From positions 11,082,829-11,146,828 of the forward strand of contig CM068540.1 of NCBI GenBank assembly GCA_035048495.1: a stretch of 64,000 bases of DNA. Direction: 5' to 3'. A program made the position numbers and the translations under genes. Below the pieces are notes generated by a model. It did not search any database and had not been told where the DNA came from. It saw only the letters and a list, made by a program, of their open reading frames with translations. The stretch's first letter is position 1; each line of letters opens with the position of its first letter. This document shows, piece after piece, positions 21,831 to 34,638 of this stretch. Origin of the DNA: Euptelea pleiosperma (lineage: Eukaryota > Streptophyta > Magnoliopsida > Ranunculales > Eupteleaceae).

Positions 21831-22599
21831 GGCGTAACATAAATCAACAGATATCTAATATGGTGCCATTACAAGCAAACAATTATGACAATTATATATA
21901 AAAGATGCATACACTTCAATATGATGAATGACTTTTAAGTAAAATGACCTGAATGTGTTCTAAAGAAGGTCAAAGGGTAGGTCCATACTACCTAATCTAC
22001 TCGTTTAGCCCCCAAGTGCGTGGGGCCACTAGACGAGCACGATATTGGCTATACAGAGGAATTCTTGATCAAAACCATTACAAGAGAAAGAGGAGACCAT
22101 GATAAGTATTACAGAGCACAGACCTCCCCGTCCTTTTGAAATGGTCTAAGGAAAATATCTAGGTCATTATTACAATGCGGATGCATGTATGAAAGGGAAA
22201 CATTGAAATCAAAGTAAGTGTGAAAACATAGGAATGGAATAATTTTCATTTATAACCCGTAAACGAAGAACAACAAAAGTTCCGACGCCGAACAAAAAAG
22301 AACCAAGGCGCTCGGGTCAGTTGAGGGTGAACTACCCTCAAGATATGTATACCCTGGGGTACCCCTCGGGACAGCCTGTGATACTGGCTAGAAAAAGAAG
22401 AAAAATAAAACAACGAAGGAAAAGAAAGTCAAGATCCATTCTGCTAAGGAAGTAACCGTCGTTACTCCCAGTCATAAAATCTATTGCTTAAATTTTTATG
22501 GAATATTTTGGTGAGTCATAGTTTCCTCTTGTGATTTCCACTCCTCTAATGCATCATTTCGGACAATGAAAATTGACAAGCTGAATCTTTGTGTTGGAA
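21831..22599. other. Non-coding junction between Tat-like pol and exon-fragment region
   Basis: No protease, gag, LTR end or PBS found on either strand. Contains a G/C-rich patch near 22310-22390 ('cctggggtacccctcgg'). The point where the element stops cannot be fixed. Confidence 0.4.
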
Positions 22600-23144
22600 C
22601 CTGGAGGTATTATTGCACTTCTAGATGAAGCCTGGTATGCAGCTGAAGTTACATTCTTTGTTTTATCCATGCTCTATTGTATATATGATAATCTTCAATA
22701 TTGGAGGGATTTCCCACTCATGTTTGTCTTCTTGCTTCATGCATCATGTTTCCCAAGTCAACCCAAGAAACATTTGCCCAGAAGTTGTACCAGACATTTC
22801 AAATAACAAACGCCTTATGAAACCAAAGCTTTCTCATACTGATTTTACCATATCTCACTATGCAAGGGAGGTATACATGTCTTGGCTTCTATATTTACGC
22901 TCATTTTCTACATATATTATTATTATTATTTTGCTTCAATTGCTTATATAATATTTTCCGACATATTCCGCAGGTAACAAATGAGGCCGATCAATTTCTG
23001 GACAATAACAAAGATTATGTGGTACCAGAGCATCAAGATTTATTGACTGCCTTGAAGTGCCCCTTTGTCGCATGTCTATTTCCTCCACCTCCCTGGGAAT
23101 CATCGAAGTCATCCAAATTTTCTTCCGTTGGGTCACACTTCAAG
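22600..23144 (+). pseudogene. Myosin XI motor-domain fragment, three exons with introns
   Basis: Exon pieces: 22600-22634 encodes PGGIIALLDEA, followed by a GTATGC donor; 22745-22870 encodes MFPKSTQETFAQKLYQTF, then after a one-base shift [20 protein letters not shown], followed by GTATAC; 22974-23144, after a CAG acceptor, encodes [20 protein letters not shown] and [16 protein letters not shown], followed by GTAATA. These match the plant class XI myosin motor (relay and HYAGEV region) in order. The usual AG before exon 2 is missing and the frame is shifted in it. The next motor exon (with EPHYIRCVKPN) is absent. So this is a gene fragment with introns kept, moved as DNA and not through mRNA. 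Confidence 0.85.
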
Positions 23145-24770
23145 GTAATATGGCTCCTACTGCATTCTCAGATTTTCTTATTTCAGATGAAATGAAGTCC
23201 ATAATGGTCTATTTTCTCCACCTTCCCTTTCATTGTTCTAACTGTCCAACATGGTATTGCAATCTTACTTCTATTCATTTTAGAAGTTTCTAATATTGTG
23301 TGCTAACTTTTAAAAGTGGCTTCCTCATGCCATGATATCTGCGAGAATTTCAAATAGACTGAACTGTACACTTTTCTTGGCCCTATGGCCTTAATGCTCT
23401 TCAATTTTATGGCAATAGGTTCTAAAGATTTCCCATGAATACGCCGGTCAGGTTGTTCTCTCAACACTAGGCTCACAAGTTTGTTGTAGTCCTTCGTCAT
23501 GGAACAAGAGGAAAGGCTCTTAAGCAACTAGCAATCAAGTTGTCATTAGTTGTGTTTTTAGCTAGGCTGCTTCTAACTTGGATGAGACCTTGTTTATTTC
23601 CCCAACTTCAAGATATTAATGCTTCTTGGCATAGGGAAGCTCCCTTCACATGACATATCAGCAACAAAAAATGAACAATCATTGCCCAGTATGAAGTGTT
23701 AAGATGCTTTTGTAACCAGCTGAACCAACCTTGCTTGCTGCACTACTCCGGTCAACTCCTTTTACAGCCACTAGGCCACCACTTGAAGGATGACGTTACC
23801 ATCACTTATGTCTCTATCTGACGGGGTATGAAACAGGACTGATCAATGTTGCTGAAGCTAGCAATCAGTCAAATAAGACCCATGGAAGATAATAAATCGC
23901 AAAATAGCTAAAGAGGAGACACTGATTCACTAGTAAATGAATTGAAGAAGCAACACTGGATTCACATATATTTACTACTTTTTAGTAAATGAAATCAATA
24001 TAATATGGGGCTGGACTTTGTTGCAAACTAGAAAGTCTTGGTCCGTTTACATGAGAAGTGAAATTAGTGACAAGCTTGTAATGGGAAAGACCAAAAGACA
24101 ACAATACTCCAAGGCTTGATCAGGGACAAAATTTTAGAATAGTCACAAGTCCAATGAACTATGACAAGAACCAAAGTTTAAATTCTCAGTCAAAATATAT
24201 TAGCATTGCCAATATAATATAATCTTCTGAATCTGGAACTCAGCTGAAAAACAAAGTAATAGTCATGTCGGAAAAAACAAAACTGATTCAATTCTAGTTT
24301 GTTGGTTGGCTTTTAGAAAAAGAGACCTTGCAAATTCAACACAAGTTGGGCCATAATATTGGCCTAGAATTCAACACAAGCTAGGCCATAATATTCCGAT
24401 TGAGAATATGAAGTCCTAATCCACTAGGGAGCAGGGTTTTAGGCATTACAGTAATTACCCACTTGTACACAAAGAACACAATTCTATTAATTAACTTGAA
24501 TAAAAGTTTTGACATGTTGTTTCTACATCCAATTAATCTATGGCCATTGAACCAATTTCTAATATCTCTAAGCATACCATGATGATTCTCACAATAGCCA
24601 CTTGAATGGAATAATTCATGAAGCTGCCACACATAGCACCCAAGACCCATTGCCTCTTGGGCATACACTATGAACTTAGAAACTGACCCATGTGTTGACA
24701 TCAAGCAATGAAACCGACATGGCACTTTCAGATATTTTGCCGTGTCAAACACGTATTGACACACACAACA
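23145..24770. other. Non-coding region with one unit of a 275-bp direct repeat
   Basis: No reliable exon. Contains direct-repeat unit 1 (23431-23703) and a short tandem at 24331-24395, where AATTCAACACAAG-GGGCCATAATATT recurs. The minus-strand frame at 24381-24773 has no recognisable domain. Confidence 0.5.
23431..23703. repeat. 275-bp direct repeat, unit 1
   Basis: Begins TCCCATGAATACGCCGGTCA and ends GAAGTGTTAAG. Unit 2 is at 25712-25989, about 2.28 kb away, same orientation, with roughly nine of ten bases equal by eye. Ends are not TG/CA and no flanking duplication is evident. Confidence 0.85.
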
Positions 24771-24780
24771 CACATCCTAA

Positions 24781-25151
24781 GAGTAAAACTTCAGTCACAA
24801 TGGTTGCCGGTCACCACCCACAATATGAGCCACAGGGCACACCATTAAAGGGTGCTCTGACCGTATGGATGTTTGGCCAATCCCTTGGTGGACCTGCAAA
24901 CCAAAAATCAGCCTGATTAGTGATTTACAAACTTTGGATCTTTGCACCCAAATAACACTTAATAATGCTCAAATTCCTATAGTTAAAATCAACCCATGAA
25001 AATGACTTCAATCCAACACTTAGAAATCACTAATCATGCTGTTTTTTGGTTTGCAGGTCCACTGATGGACTGGCCAAACATCCATACAGTCAGCACCCTC
25101 TAATAGTGTGCCACGTGGCTCATATTGTGGGTTGTGACCGAAGTTTTACTC
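24781..25151. mobile_element. Mutator-like MITE with long terminal inverted repeats
   Basis: Starts GAGTAAAACTTC and ends GAAGTTTTACTC. Inverted arms span about 24781-24929 and 25021-25151; the left arm has a small extra segment near 24802. It is flanked by a perfect 10-bp direct repeat, CACATCCTAA, at 24771-24780 and 25152-25161. Target duplications of 9-11 bp with long inverted repeats fit non-autonomous Mutator-like elements. No transposase. Confidence 0.9.
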
Positions 25152-25161
25152 CACATCCTAA

Positions 25162-27782
25162 CATGTAGAGCAGTGCCACCCTATTTTTGATTAATTTCTT
25201 TATTAAAAAAAAGGATTTCTGAAAGAGAGTTGCTTGTTTATTGGCAACCATGTTTGATATGGATTTTTCATGTTGGTACGATGACTAAATTATGAGTCAG
25301 CTAGGAGCTTTTTCTGTTGTTTAAAAGGCTTGACGTTCCAATGTAGGGAACTTCACATCTTGACAACCAATCACAATGCACTCACCTTCAACCTCTGTTT
25401 ACAACTCCCCTGTATTTCCTCACTTCCTTATCTGTATTCTCAGATTTCAGGCTTAGAGGGCCACAATAACCTTACTTGGACATATAGGTTAGATTCTATC
25501 TGCTTTCCACCATTATCTTCATTTTCAGAAATACCGATTATGTTTTATTGGATCTCAGTTTTTCTTTAAATCTTCTCATATTAAGCAAAGATTTTTCAAA
25601 AAAATCAGCCTCTCCACCTGCTGGATTCCCAAATACCTTTGTGCATGGGTGTCCTTATGTTTACTTGTAGCTCAAAAGCCAAGCGATGTCCTATAGGTTT
25701 TGCATTCAATGTCCCATGAATACACTGGTCAGGTAGTTCTCTCTACACTAGGCTCACAAGTTTGTTGTAGTCCTTCGTCATGGAACAAGAGGAAAAGGCT
25801 CTTAAGCAGCTAGCAATCAAGTTGTCATCAGTTGTGTTTTTAGCTAGGCTGCTTCTAACTTGGATGAGACCTTGTATATTTCCCCAACTTCAAGATATTA
25901 GTGCTCCCTCACATTCATAGAGAAGCTCCCTTCACATGACAAATCAGCAACAAAAAATGAACAATCATTGCCCAGTAGGAAGTGTTAAGTAAAGTCAGCA
26001 ACAATACCAATTCTTTATCCTCAAATGCATAGATACTAGTATTAGTTATAGAGGAAACAGATGTAGTAGTTAAAACTCATTTTTTTATGACTTTATAAAA
26101 CTAAAAACCAACACAGAACTTTTTACTAAGCTTGATGAAAGAGAAGTACAGCATATAATCAACAATTTCTTTTTCTTTTCCCTGGTGAGTAAGTAGGGGT
26201 CAAACACAAGATCTCATGGTTACAAATAACACTCTTACTTGTGGAAATATCATTATTAACCAATAGACTCCCAAACAAAGTTCAATGACTCATCATTTCC
26301 TTTGCAAGATAAGAGGACAATGAAAACAAATGTTGAAGTGTGCAATGACAGGCATATTTGAGTTTCAGTCATTTATGCATCAAATCGCGCATCAAGTATA
26401 GTTACTTCACTTTGCTAGGAATTAACAGAAGAGAGGGATGTCAGGGAAGTGAGTTCCCAACATATAACGTATCCTTATGTGCATCCATTTTGGCCAACAA
26501 GTTCGGGTAATTGTAGGCACTACAAAGAGAATACGGCTGAAAGAAAAGAAGTCCAGAACACTATCCAGTCCTATTTTCTCGACATTCTCTTGTGTTCTAA
26601 AATGTTTCTCTACTCTCATTGAGCCTACCCATGCAGCCCACATGTCATAATGAGAAGTAATAATTAAATACAAGTCGGGAGTTGAAACGTGTGGTAAAAT
26701 TCTAAGCTTTTTCACCCCATTTTGTTCCTCACATTACAATATGTTCTGGAAATTGTTATCATTATTTTTTTTGTAATCAGCTCTTTAAATTGTTATCAAA
26801 GTTGTATAAAGTTGTTTTAGTTCCTCTCTACCCTCCTATTTTCTAACATTGGAAGCCATCTCTTCCCTTGAATGCTAATGTGTTTCTGTACTTCTAACCA
26901 TTTTTTCTTTATGTTGACATGGTTTCCTAGGTGGGACCCACTGGATACTAATCTTGAGAATCCATGCTTGTGCATGATGAGTAGGCATAGTATGGAGGAT
27001 AGTTACTTGACATCCTGAATTGAGTATCTAGTAATAAAAGATCTAGAAAGAGTACGCGAGTAAAAGTCACAGCATTTTGTCGTAGAATAGTGCACAGAAT
27101 GCCATCGAATGCATTTGCATGATATGCGTGGATCATATATGTGGGATCACTATACGTCACATCAGCGGGACCACAAGTATAAAGGAATATCAACATCATA
27201 AGGTGGATCGGCAGAAAATCTATGCACCCACAATAATCATCCCTCACGTTATTAAGGAGAATTAGGAGAGGATTCTACTGCTATGGCATTGTAGAGAGTG
27301 CCACATATTATTTGTTATGGGCACTATAAATTTTTTGTCTATTTTGATTTCTACTTTAGTGCGCATGCTAAAAAGAGTATTATAATGTAAAAAATATCTA
27401 ACTTTTGTACGCTTATTAGAACGGACACACAATGAGGAAAGAACTTGTATGAATATGTCAAATCTTGTTGCAAGTTTTGTTTTCAGGGTTGAGGAATACT
27501 TATGAAAAGCACAGGGGATTGAAAGTCACAAAATAGTTTCCTAACTCACTTACACATGGGTAATTCTCTGAAACTAAAACAAGACAACTATTATAATATA
27601 ATAAATTTTATATTAGAAGCTCACAATTTTAGTGGCTTGTGCGACTTATTGTCCTTATTTTCCATTGTGGAAGGATCATAAAAAACAATTTATGTTCCTT
27701 GGTGGATCATAAATTTATAACCATAAGGATCATTTCTTTTCTTAGAGGAACTAATTGTTGTCAATCATTTCCATTATTCAAG
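25162..27782. other. Non-coding region with second unit of the direct repeat
   Basis: AT-rich with no exon I can defend. Holds direct-repeat unit 2 (25712-25989). The minus-strand frames at 26422-26715 and 26948-27247 have no known motif. May be intronic or intergenic sequence carried with the gene fragments. Confidence 0.45.
25712..25989. repeat. 275-bp direct repeat, unit 2
   Basis: Partner of 23431-23703. Differences include an extra 'ccctcacattcatag'-like segment near 25907 and scattered substitutions. Confidence 0.85.
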
Positions 27783-27923
27783 GCAGAATTTGCAACTTGT
27801 GCTGTAGACTTCTTGCATAGGGTTGGACGTACAGCAAGAGCTGGTCAACCTGGACTTGTCACAAGCTTGTACACCGAATCCAACCGGGATCTTGTTGAGC
27901 AGTCCACCAAGCAAGATAACTGG
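27783..27923 (+). pseudogene. DEAD-box RNA helicase exon fragment (RH22-like)
   Basis: One exon with acceptor ...TTCAAG before GCA at 27783 and donor GTGAGC at 27924. It encodes AEFATCAVDFLHRVGRTARA, containing helicase motif VI (HRxGRxxR), then GQPGLVTSLYTESNRDLVE. This matches the C-terminal helicase domain of the RH22-type plastid DEAD-box proteins. No other helicase exon (DEAD, SAT or Q motifs) is found nearby, and the sequence after NRDLV departs from the family. It is a single captured or left-over exon in a region with other unrelated exons, not a working gene. Confidence 0.8.
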
Positions 27924-28388
27924 GTGAGCTGTGGTAATTCTTGAAACTTATTTTATAATTTTTGGTATCAAAACTGAAGTTTCTGAACAACCCCTTGAAA
28001 AGACAACGTTGCTACTTAATCGAGAGAACAACAATTTATACCATGGAATACTTTGGAAGGTTAGATATATTTTAATGCAATTAAATATTGTTTTCACTGA
28101 TTGATAAAGCTCTGTATGGTTGCCTTGAATAAGCTTTCTAGAAATGATTTTTGTGGGAGCTGGATGGATAGTTTCCTATCTTCTAACAATTTTGATATTT
28201 ACTATGCAGATCACCTGGCAATGCTTCCATCTACTTCTTCTGCTTGAATAGATAATTTGCAACTTTATCATTGGGTATGTTGTGTACCTTTGCACAATAT
28301 TAGAGGACGAAAATAAATATTTTCAGTATGGTGGGTATATGAGACTGTCAAGTGGTATGATCGTTTCTCTGGTATACATTGTTTGCAG
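27924..28388. other. Non-coding, AT-rich
   Basis: Between two exon-like pieces. No exon seen; could be intron sequence. Confidence 0.4.
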
Positions 28389-28448
28389 GTCAGAGTTGTA
28401 AATGGCGCCCCACCAACGGATGACTATTCTTTTGCCAAGTATAACAAG
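28389..28448 (+). pseudogene. Possible isolated exon, unidentified
   Basis: Sixty bases between a TTTGCAG acceptor and a GTATAC donor, open as VRVVNGAPPTDDYSFAKYNK. The splice context and phase (20 whole codons) make it exon-like. I do not recognise the protein. Could be a chance open stretch. Confidence 0.35.
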
Positions 28449-28715
28449 GTATACTCAAATATACTCCTTGTTATCTTATTATATCCGTTATAATATGCTT
28501 TCTTTGATTTGTATTTATGTTGTTGGCTCTTGTACTTGTGGAACCAGTGTTGTTCCATTTTTCTGTCCATGATAGTAAACATACTCGTTGATTTGATATG
28601 GTTGCTGTCCATATCTACTTGAAGGTAGGTAATCTTTTGGTGTATGTCCTCGCTATGTTTCTAATGTGCATTAGCTTGTTGTGACTGATTGGCTTTCTCC
28701 ACTATGATGGTATAG

Positions 28716-28817
28716 TGTAGCATCGATGCTCTGTTAGACCAAACCATAAAGCACATGCTATTCCTAAGAAGCGTTACCAACCAAGCTGAGAAGTTAAAGC
28801 AAAGCGTTGAGGAGTGA
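28716..28817 (+). pseudogene. LHW-type bHLH domain exon fragment
   Basis: After a TATAG acceptor, the frame reads CSIDALLDQTIKHMLFLRSV then TNQAEKLKQSVEE and TGA at 28815. This matches the helix-loop-helix part of the LONESOME HIGHWAY group of bHLH transcription factors (SIDALLxRTIKHMLFLQSVTKHAxKLKQ). The basic region and the long N-terminal domain are absent. No flanking exons are found. It lies on the plus strand, like the myosin, helicase and CIPK pieces around it. Confidence 0.8.
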
Positions 28818-29575
28818 TTTTCATCAACTCTAGTTACTCTTCCAGCAAGTGAGAGGCAGGTCATATGAGACCAAATTCTCAGCCATTTACTTAAGGGAAG
28901 CTTTCCCTAACTAAATGTTCATTCCAAGCTCTTGGTATGTTATGTTGCTATTAAGTCCACTTTCAACATTTGACAATTTTTTGGGAGGGTTATTGACTAA
29001 AATTGTGTATATCAGCTATAGAATGGGCCTTTCATATGTTGCTAGACTCCCCATCACCAACAATCATCAAAACCTTGTTTTTATCTTTTCTTTTGCTTTT
29101 AAAATTCTTTTCCAAACCTAGGAAGCGGGCAGGGATTTTTTGGTTTGTTTTGGGGAACTATTTTTCTTTTAAAACTTTTGAAAAAAGGGAGTTTTGGTCT
29201 GAGGGTAGGGTATATAATTACAAATGGGTTGGATGTGTCTTGTATTATCTTTTAGTAGGCATGGTTTTTGTTGCTCTCCACTTTTATTTATTCCTTGACT
29301 AGACCAGTGAGGCCCTTGTATTATTCTTGTTGTCTATCTTTTTAAGCATTTTGTCTTGACTTGGTCTTGTCTTGGGCTCCAAGTAAGGATGAACTTTAGA
29401 GGTCTTCTTTGATAATGGGACAGCAACATTCCCAAGGCCTAACAGATTTGACCCACCACTTTCACCTTCTTCGTCTGGATAACTGATACTTTTCACATTT
29501 TAAATAGAGGCAATAAGTTAAAAGTATTTATTAAGGTCAATAGATACAGAGCTCGCGGACCCTGCCCAAGCTATG
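28818..29575. other. Non-coding up to solo LTR A5
   Basis: No exon or element end recognised. CTATG at 29571-29575 is the left target site of A5. Confidence 0.45.
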
Positions 29576-32273
29576 TGATATTCGCTTAAAAGTGCGTATT
29601 TTTCACTATTATCTTCTAAGCGTTTTCACACTCTCCTACGTTAAAATGCTCTATTTATCTACTTTTCTACATAAGAGTCTCTTTTGTTGCGTAAAACACA
29701 CTTTTCTGAACGAAATGGTATATTTGCATGCATTAAACACATTTTCGAAAGTCTAGACATTGAGTCGTTCTGATAAAGTCTCATTACGCGCTTCTTCTAT
29801 CGCAGGAAACCCCAATGGGACAATTCTCGAGACTTGCGAGCCCACATCGATCAGAAAAGCCCATTATCAAAGCTTAAAGAGCCCACATGCTATGACTAGA
29901 AGATATGGGCCAAATATGGGCTGAATAAGAGGACCAAAAAGCCAGCCCAAAGAACGAAGAGAGCAGGAGAGCCAATGACCAAGAGATAGACCAAATCGTT
30001 TAAAGCCACATGAGTCAGCAAGGAATGATAGTCTACTTTACTGGAGAAGCGTGAGGATGGTCACAGTGAAGACCAGGGTTCCAGACCCTCTGCCAATACT
30101 TTTATCTCCATTTTTTGATATTTTCTCTCTCATCTCTCCTTATTCCCTCTCTCTTCATCTCTCGATCCTCGAATCTACTGACCTAACCCCAGAACTCCTG
30201 CCCATTGGCTCTGTCTCATCTCCCTTAACTTTCTGACCGTTGGATCTTCAATCGGACCGTTAGATCTTCCACCGGACCGTTGGATCTCTCTAGATCCGTC
30301 GATCTACCAATCTGGGTCCCAATCAAGTCACCATCCATCCGATCGCCATCAAATTGTCTGTCACATCATCTTGTGAGACGATGGACATCACCATTCCATG
30401 TGGGCCAATAGCCGGCCCCATCATCATCGACCCGCTGTCAGACCATTTAGTGGACCCCGTGAATTTCAAAATAATTTCAATTAAATTTTAAAAAATGGGA
30501 GGTCCACTAAATGGGGAAATTCCCTAAAGAAAAGTAGGGTTTTACTTAAAACAAAAAAAAAAAAAAATTATTTTTCTTATTTTTATTTTTGAAAAATACC
30601 CTATTTCCATTAAAGAAAATAGGGAGCTTTAAAAGGAGAAGGAGAAGGGTTCGTTTGAACCCTAATCCCCCTCCAATCTCTTCCATTCCTTCCCCAAAAC
30701 CCTTCCCCATGTTTTCCCCTCTTCTTTGGCCCCATCTTCCTCCTCCTTTCTTCTTCTTCTTTTTCATCTTCTTCATCTTCTTTTGCTTTTGCCAGAGTTG
30801 CAAACCTACAACTCCGGCCGACGAACCATTCTCCCCACCCTCTGTCTCAGCCTCCTTCTTCCTCCTTTCGTCTGCGCTCCCTGCTGCTGCGTGAAGCACG
30901 TCCGCATTCCTCTTCTCTTGACGCTACAACAACGCCCGCATCTTCAACCACCGTCTTCTTGCTACAGCTTGCACGAACGTAACCCCGGCCGCCTGCACCT
31001 GCAACGTCTCCTCTAAAGTGCTTGCTCCCCAACGTGCTAGCTGTGGATCTCTTCCTCAGACCCTCATGCTCAAACCATGAGCACCCTGCTGCTGCTAATT
31101 GTGTTGCAGCCCTCTTCAATGAGTTGCAAAACCTGCAACTCCTTCCGGCGATCCTCTGCACACCAGTTCCTTCCCAACTAGTCCACCTCTTTCTTGTCCG
31201 CCCATGCCTCCATCAGAGTTGCAGGTCCGGTCATACGAACCAACAACCACCACTCCTCCCTTCTTTCTCTCTTCTTCCCCCTTCTCTTCCTTTCTTTTTC
31301 TCCGTTTATGCTACTGCCCGCGTGCCACCACCAGCAACTACTCACGACTTGCAACCTCCCAAGATGCAGGCCTGAAAACTTGTTCTTCCCCCTGCATCTT
31401 GATGTGTGCCTCCCAATGCTACCACACCACAGGGTGGCATCCATTCCTCCACCCAAATGGCTCCTCAACCGATGCTTCTTGGATCACCTCCACGCTGCCC
31501 CTATTTTGGACGACATCCAACACCTGCTCTTCCACCATCCTTCATTGGCTGCATCTTCCTCTTGCACGCTAGTGTTTCACACCATCCACAACAGGCCGTG
31601 TGTGCTCCACAACACCCAGCAACGCCTCAATCACCATGCCCATCTATGGCCGCTCCACTATGCTCCACCAAGACTTGGTCGATCCCTTTTTCAAGGCCAA
31701 CCATGGTTGATCGGGCTGATCTTTCTGAACGGTAAGTCACTCAAGGTAAATCTCTTTCTCCACTTTCTCTCTCCAAGATAGTTCTCTCTCTCTAGATTTC
31801 TTCTTCCTCTCTCTACATTCTCTCTCTAGATTAGGTTTACTTTCTATGCTCTCACTTTCTCTCTCTTCTCTATTGTTTCTCTCTCTATCACTCTTTTAAT
31901 AGCTTTTTAGTTTAGATGGTGTACTTTCATGATACTTTATTTCAATGTAATGGAAACGGTTCTATTAATAAAAGTTCATTAATTTTGGTGATTGGTATTG
32001 TTGCCTTTATATTAATAGTGATAATCTTCAAGAAAGCATGTTTAATTCTCGATCTCTCACCATGCTCAGCATCCTTTTATTTTTAGCAATTTCTGAGGAA
32101 AATCCGTCATTTCATGTTCTAATTTGCTCAAACTAACCCCGAGTGCGGATCGACATCCGACACGAGCCACTATGCAAAACTGCTCATTTTACAGGTTAAA
32201 TGTCTCGGATCAATTACAAATTTGGTTGAAATTAGGGTTTTCGATCCAACGACGCGGAAAAACCCTAGTTTCA
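29576..32273 (+). mobile_element. LTR-A copy A5, solo LTR, older
   Basis: Starts TGATATTCGCTTAAAAG and ends CCCTAGTTTCA. Flanks are CTATG (29571-29575) and CTAAG (32274-32278), a 4/5 match suggesting one mutation since insertion. Has TGACCGTTGGA at 30235, a degenerate CArG/palindrome (30597-30625), a TATA weakened to CTTTAAAAG, dyads near 30793 and 31125, and a GTAAGT donor at 31732. Frames at 30589-31781 are non-conserved leader translations. Confidence 0.9.
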
Positions 32274-32875
32274 CTAAGGCACCAGTACAGGCTCATTTTG
32301 GGGAGCTTGATACCTTTGTTGTCTTTTAAGGCATCAGGGTATGATAATCTCTTATTGACTTTCCTGTTTACATTATACCAAAGTCTGATTGGCCTTTCCC
32401 ATTGTTATTTTTAATAATTTATGTTGCTGTGTCACAATCATTTTGAGGAGTCTCTTGTATTGAATTATGTTCATGGATTTCGATTATATTCCAACAGAGC
32501 ACTAACCAAATAATTCATCTATGCCTGATCCCCAATGCTTCTATGTAAGTCTTCTTCTTTTCTTTGATGCGACAAGTCCCTTAGGGAGTCTTAACCATTT
32601 AGTAAATGTTATTATCACTTGCATTGTTGATTATGTCTAATTTGGGCTATCTCTTTGATGAAACATAACCCTAAAATTGCACCTTTTTGATGATCATAAC
32701 CATTTGCAAGAAGCTTGATTCTCGACATTCGTTGTAGATATGGATTTTATGGTTATGTGGGATTTGAATGATGGTTTGGTTTTTATCTGAATTGATTTGT
32801 TGTTTATGGTAATTGGGCTCAAAGGGTTACGTGAGTTCCTATTGATAGGTAGTGTGAGTTTTGTTAATGGGTTTT
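32274..32875. repeat. Non-coding target region with start of a 91-bp tandem repeat
   Basis: The unit beginning TTTTATCTGAATTGATTTG at 32781 repeats beyond A6 at 35646-35737, with a third partial unit from 35738. No gene seen. The A6 insertion falls at a unit boundary. Confidence 0.7.
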
Positions 32876-34584
32876 TGATAGTAGGATTTTCCCGCGTCGT
32901 TGGTTACGGAAACCCTACAATCAACAAGATTTGTAATGTGATCCAAGCCTCAAAATTCTTGCAAAATTATCTGATTTAATTCCTGCAAAAGTATGAACTT
33001 GGTATAGGGATTCGTGTCGGATGTCGATCCGCACTCGGGGTTAGTTTGTGCAAGCAAAGAACATGAAATGACGGATTTTTATCAAGAAAACATGGAGAGG
33101 TGAGAATGATGATCGATTTAAAATAATTATTGGCGATTTTTAGAGAGAGAAATTTCCCACGAGTAATTAAGACGAGAATAAATTGAGAATAAGACTGAAA
33201 ACACAATAATGCAAAATCAACTAAACTTTATTCAATCATAGTGCTTACAAACTATCTTTGTAGAAATTACTAAAAACTTGACTATAAAGCATTAAAATTC
33301 TAGAGAGATTTAGAGATAGAAATAAGAACTAGAGAGAGAAAGTGAGATAGAGAGATCTTTACCATTGGAGAGATCCAATCATAGTGAAGATATTAGTCGC
33401 ACTCATCTTGCAACACTTAGAGAAGATGATGAGACTTGCAATCACGAAGGTGGATGGAAGGTGCACCTTGAGTAGAAGGCGATGAGACTAACTGTAGTGC
33501 ACCCACAACCAATGGAAGAACTTTCAGGCCGTGGATGCGTATTTGATGGGAGCAGCACCGGTGGGTTTTCAGCTTGATGGAAGACGAAGGTAGCACTTCA
33601 AATGCTATTTTAGGCATTATTGGAGGATCTCATGACCACGCTGTTGAAGGTGAATCCGTGGAGGAGGTGCATGAAGAGCAGCAGGGTAGCGATCGCGTGG
33701 TGCAAAGGGTGAAACGGCTTGCAGGTGGGGGTGATCTCCAAAGCATAACGGCGGTGCAGCCTAAGATAGCGCCTGCTAGTTGCAGGACATAACGGTGGAA
33801 GGGAAGTTGCTGGTTGCAACGTGATGGGAGGCTGCCGCAATGAGGTATCCCCTCCTCTGTCTTCTTCTTCTTCTTCCCTTCCTCTTTTTCTTTTTCTTTT
33901 TTTTGGTTTCTCTTCAAGAAACAGTGGAGAAGAATCGCAAGATGAGGACGGCGCAAATGGGGGAAGTTGCAGGCGGTAACGGCAGTGGAGAAGGAGGAGG
34001 CGGTGCAGTTGGGCGGAGGTTCAGGCGAACCCAAAAGGTTTCAGGCCAACGGTTTGGGCAGGGCGGCAATGGAGTCCAAAGGGGAGGAACCTAACGGTTT
34101 CTTCCCTCCTTCTCTTCTCTTCTTCTCTCCCTCTTTTCTCCTTTTCTTCTTTTATTTTTCTATTTTTTTGTTCTTCTTTTTGGAGCTTGAGAGGATGCTG
34201 CTGGAGGAGAGAGGGGCAGTGAAGGAGGAGCACCAGCAGCAGAACGGTGCTGGGTGGTGATGGTGGCTGTGGCAAGGAAGTGGAGTTGCTGTTGAGGTTG
34301 CCGGTGGTGCAAGGAGCAGGCGGTGGAGCTCGCAGCAGCAGTGGAGGAATAGCAGCAGAGAAGGAGGAGAAAGAGGAGAAGGAAGGGAGAGGAAGAAGGG
34401 GAGATGGCCGGAGTTGTAGACCTGCAACTCCGGCGAGGAACAATGACGAAGAAGAAGGTGAAGAAGATGGAAAACTTGTCAAAAACCGAGGAGAAAGAGG
34501 GGGCTACGAGTTGGGGGAGAGAATGGAGCAATAAGGAGGGGGATTAGGGTTCGAACGAACCCTTCTCCCTCCTCTTATAAAGCT

Positions 34585-34610
34585 CCCTATTTCCATTAAT
34601 GGAAATAGGG
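34585..34610. promoter_or_regulatory. 26-bp perfect palindrome with CArG core (A6)
   Basis: Identical to the A3 palindrome at 5782-5807, with TATA-like CTTATAAAG just to its left (minus-strand promoter). CCATTAATGG is at the centre. Confidence 0.55.
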
Positions 34611-34629
34611 TCTTTTTTGAAAATAAAAA

Positions 34630-34638
<9 letters not shown>

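Noticed and set aside
22600..23144. Functional myosin gene
   Set aside because: Frameshift in the second exon, missing acceptor before it, and no flanking motor exons.
27783..27923. Functional DEAD-box helicase gene
   Set aside because: Only one exon with motif VI is present; Walker A, DEAD and SAT motifs are not found within several kb on the same strand.
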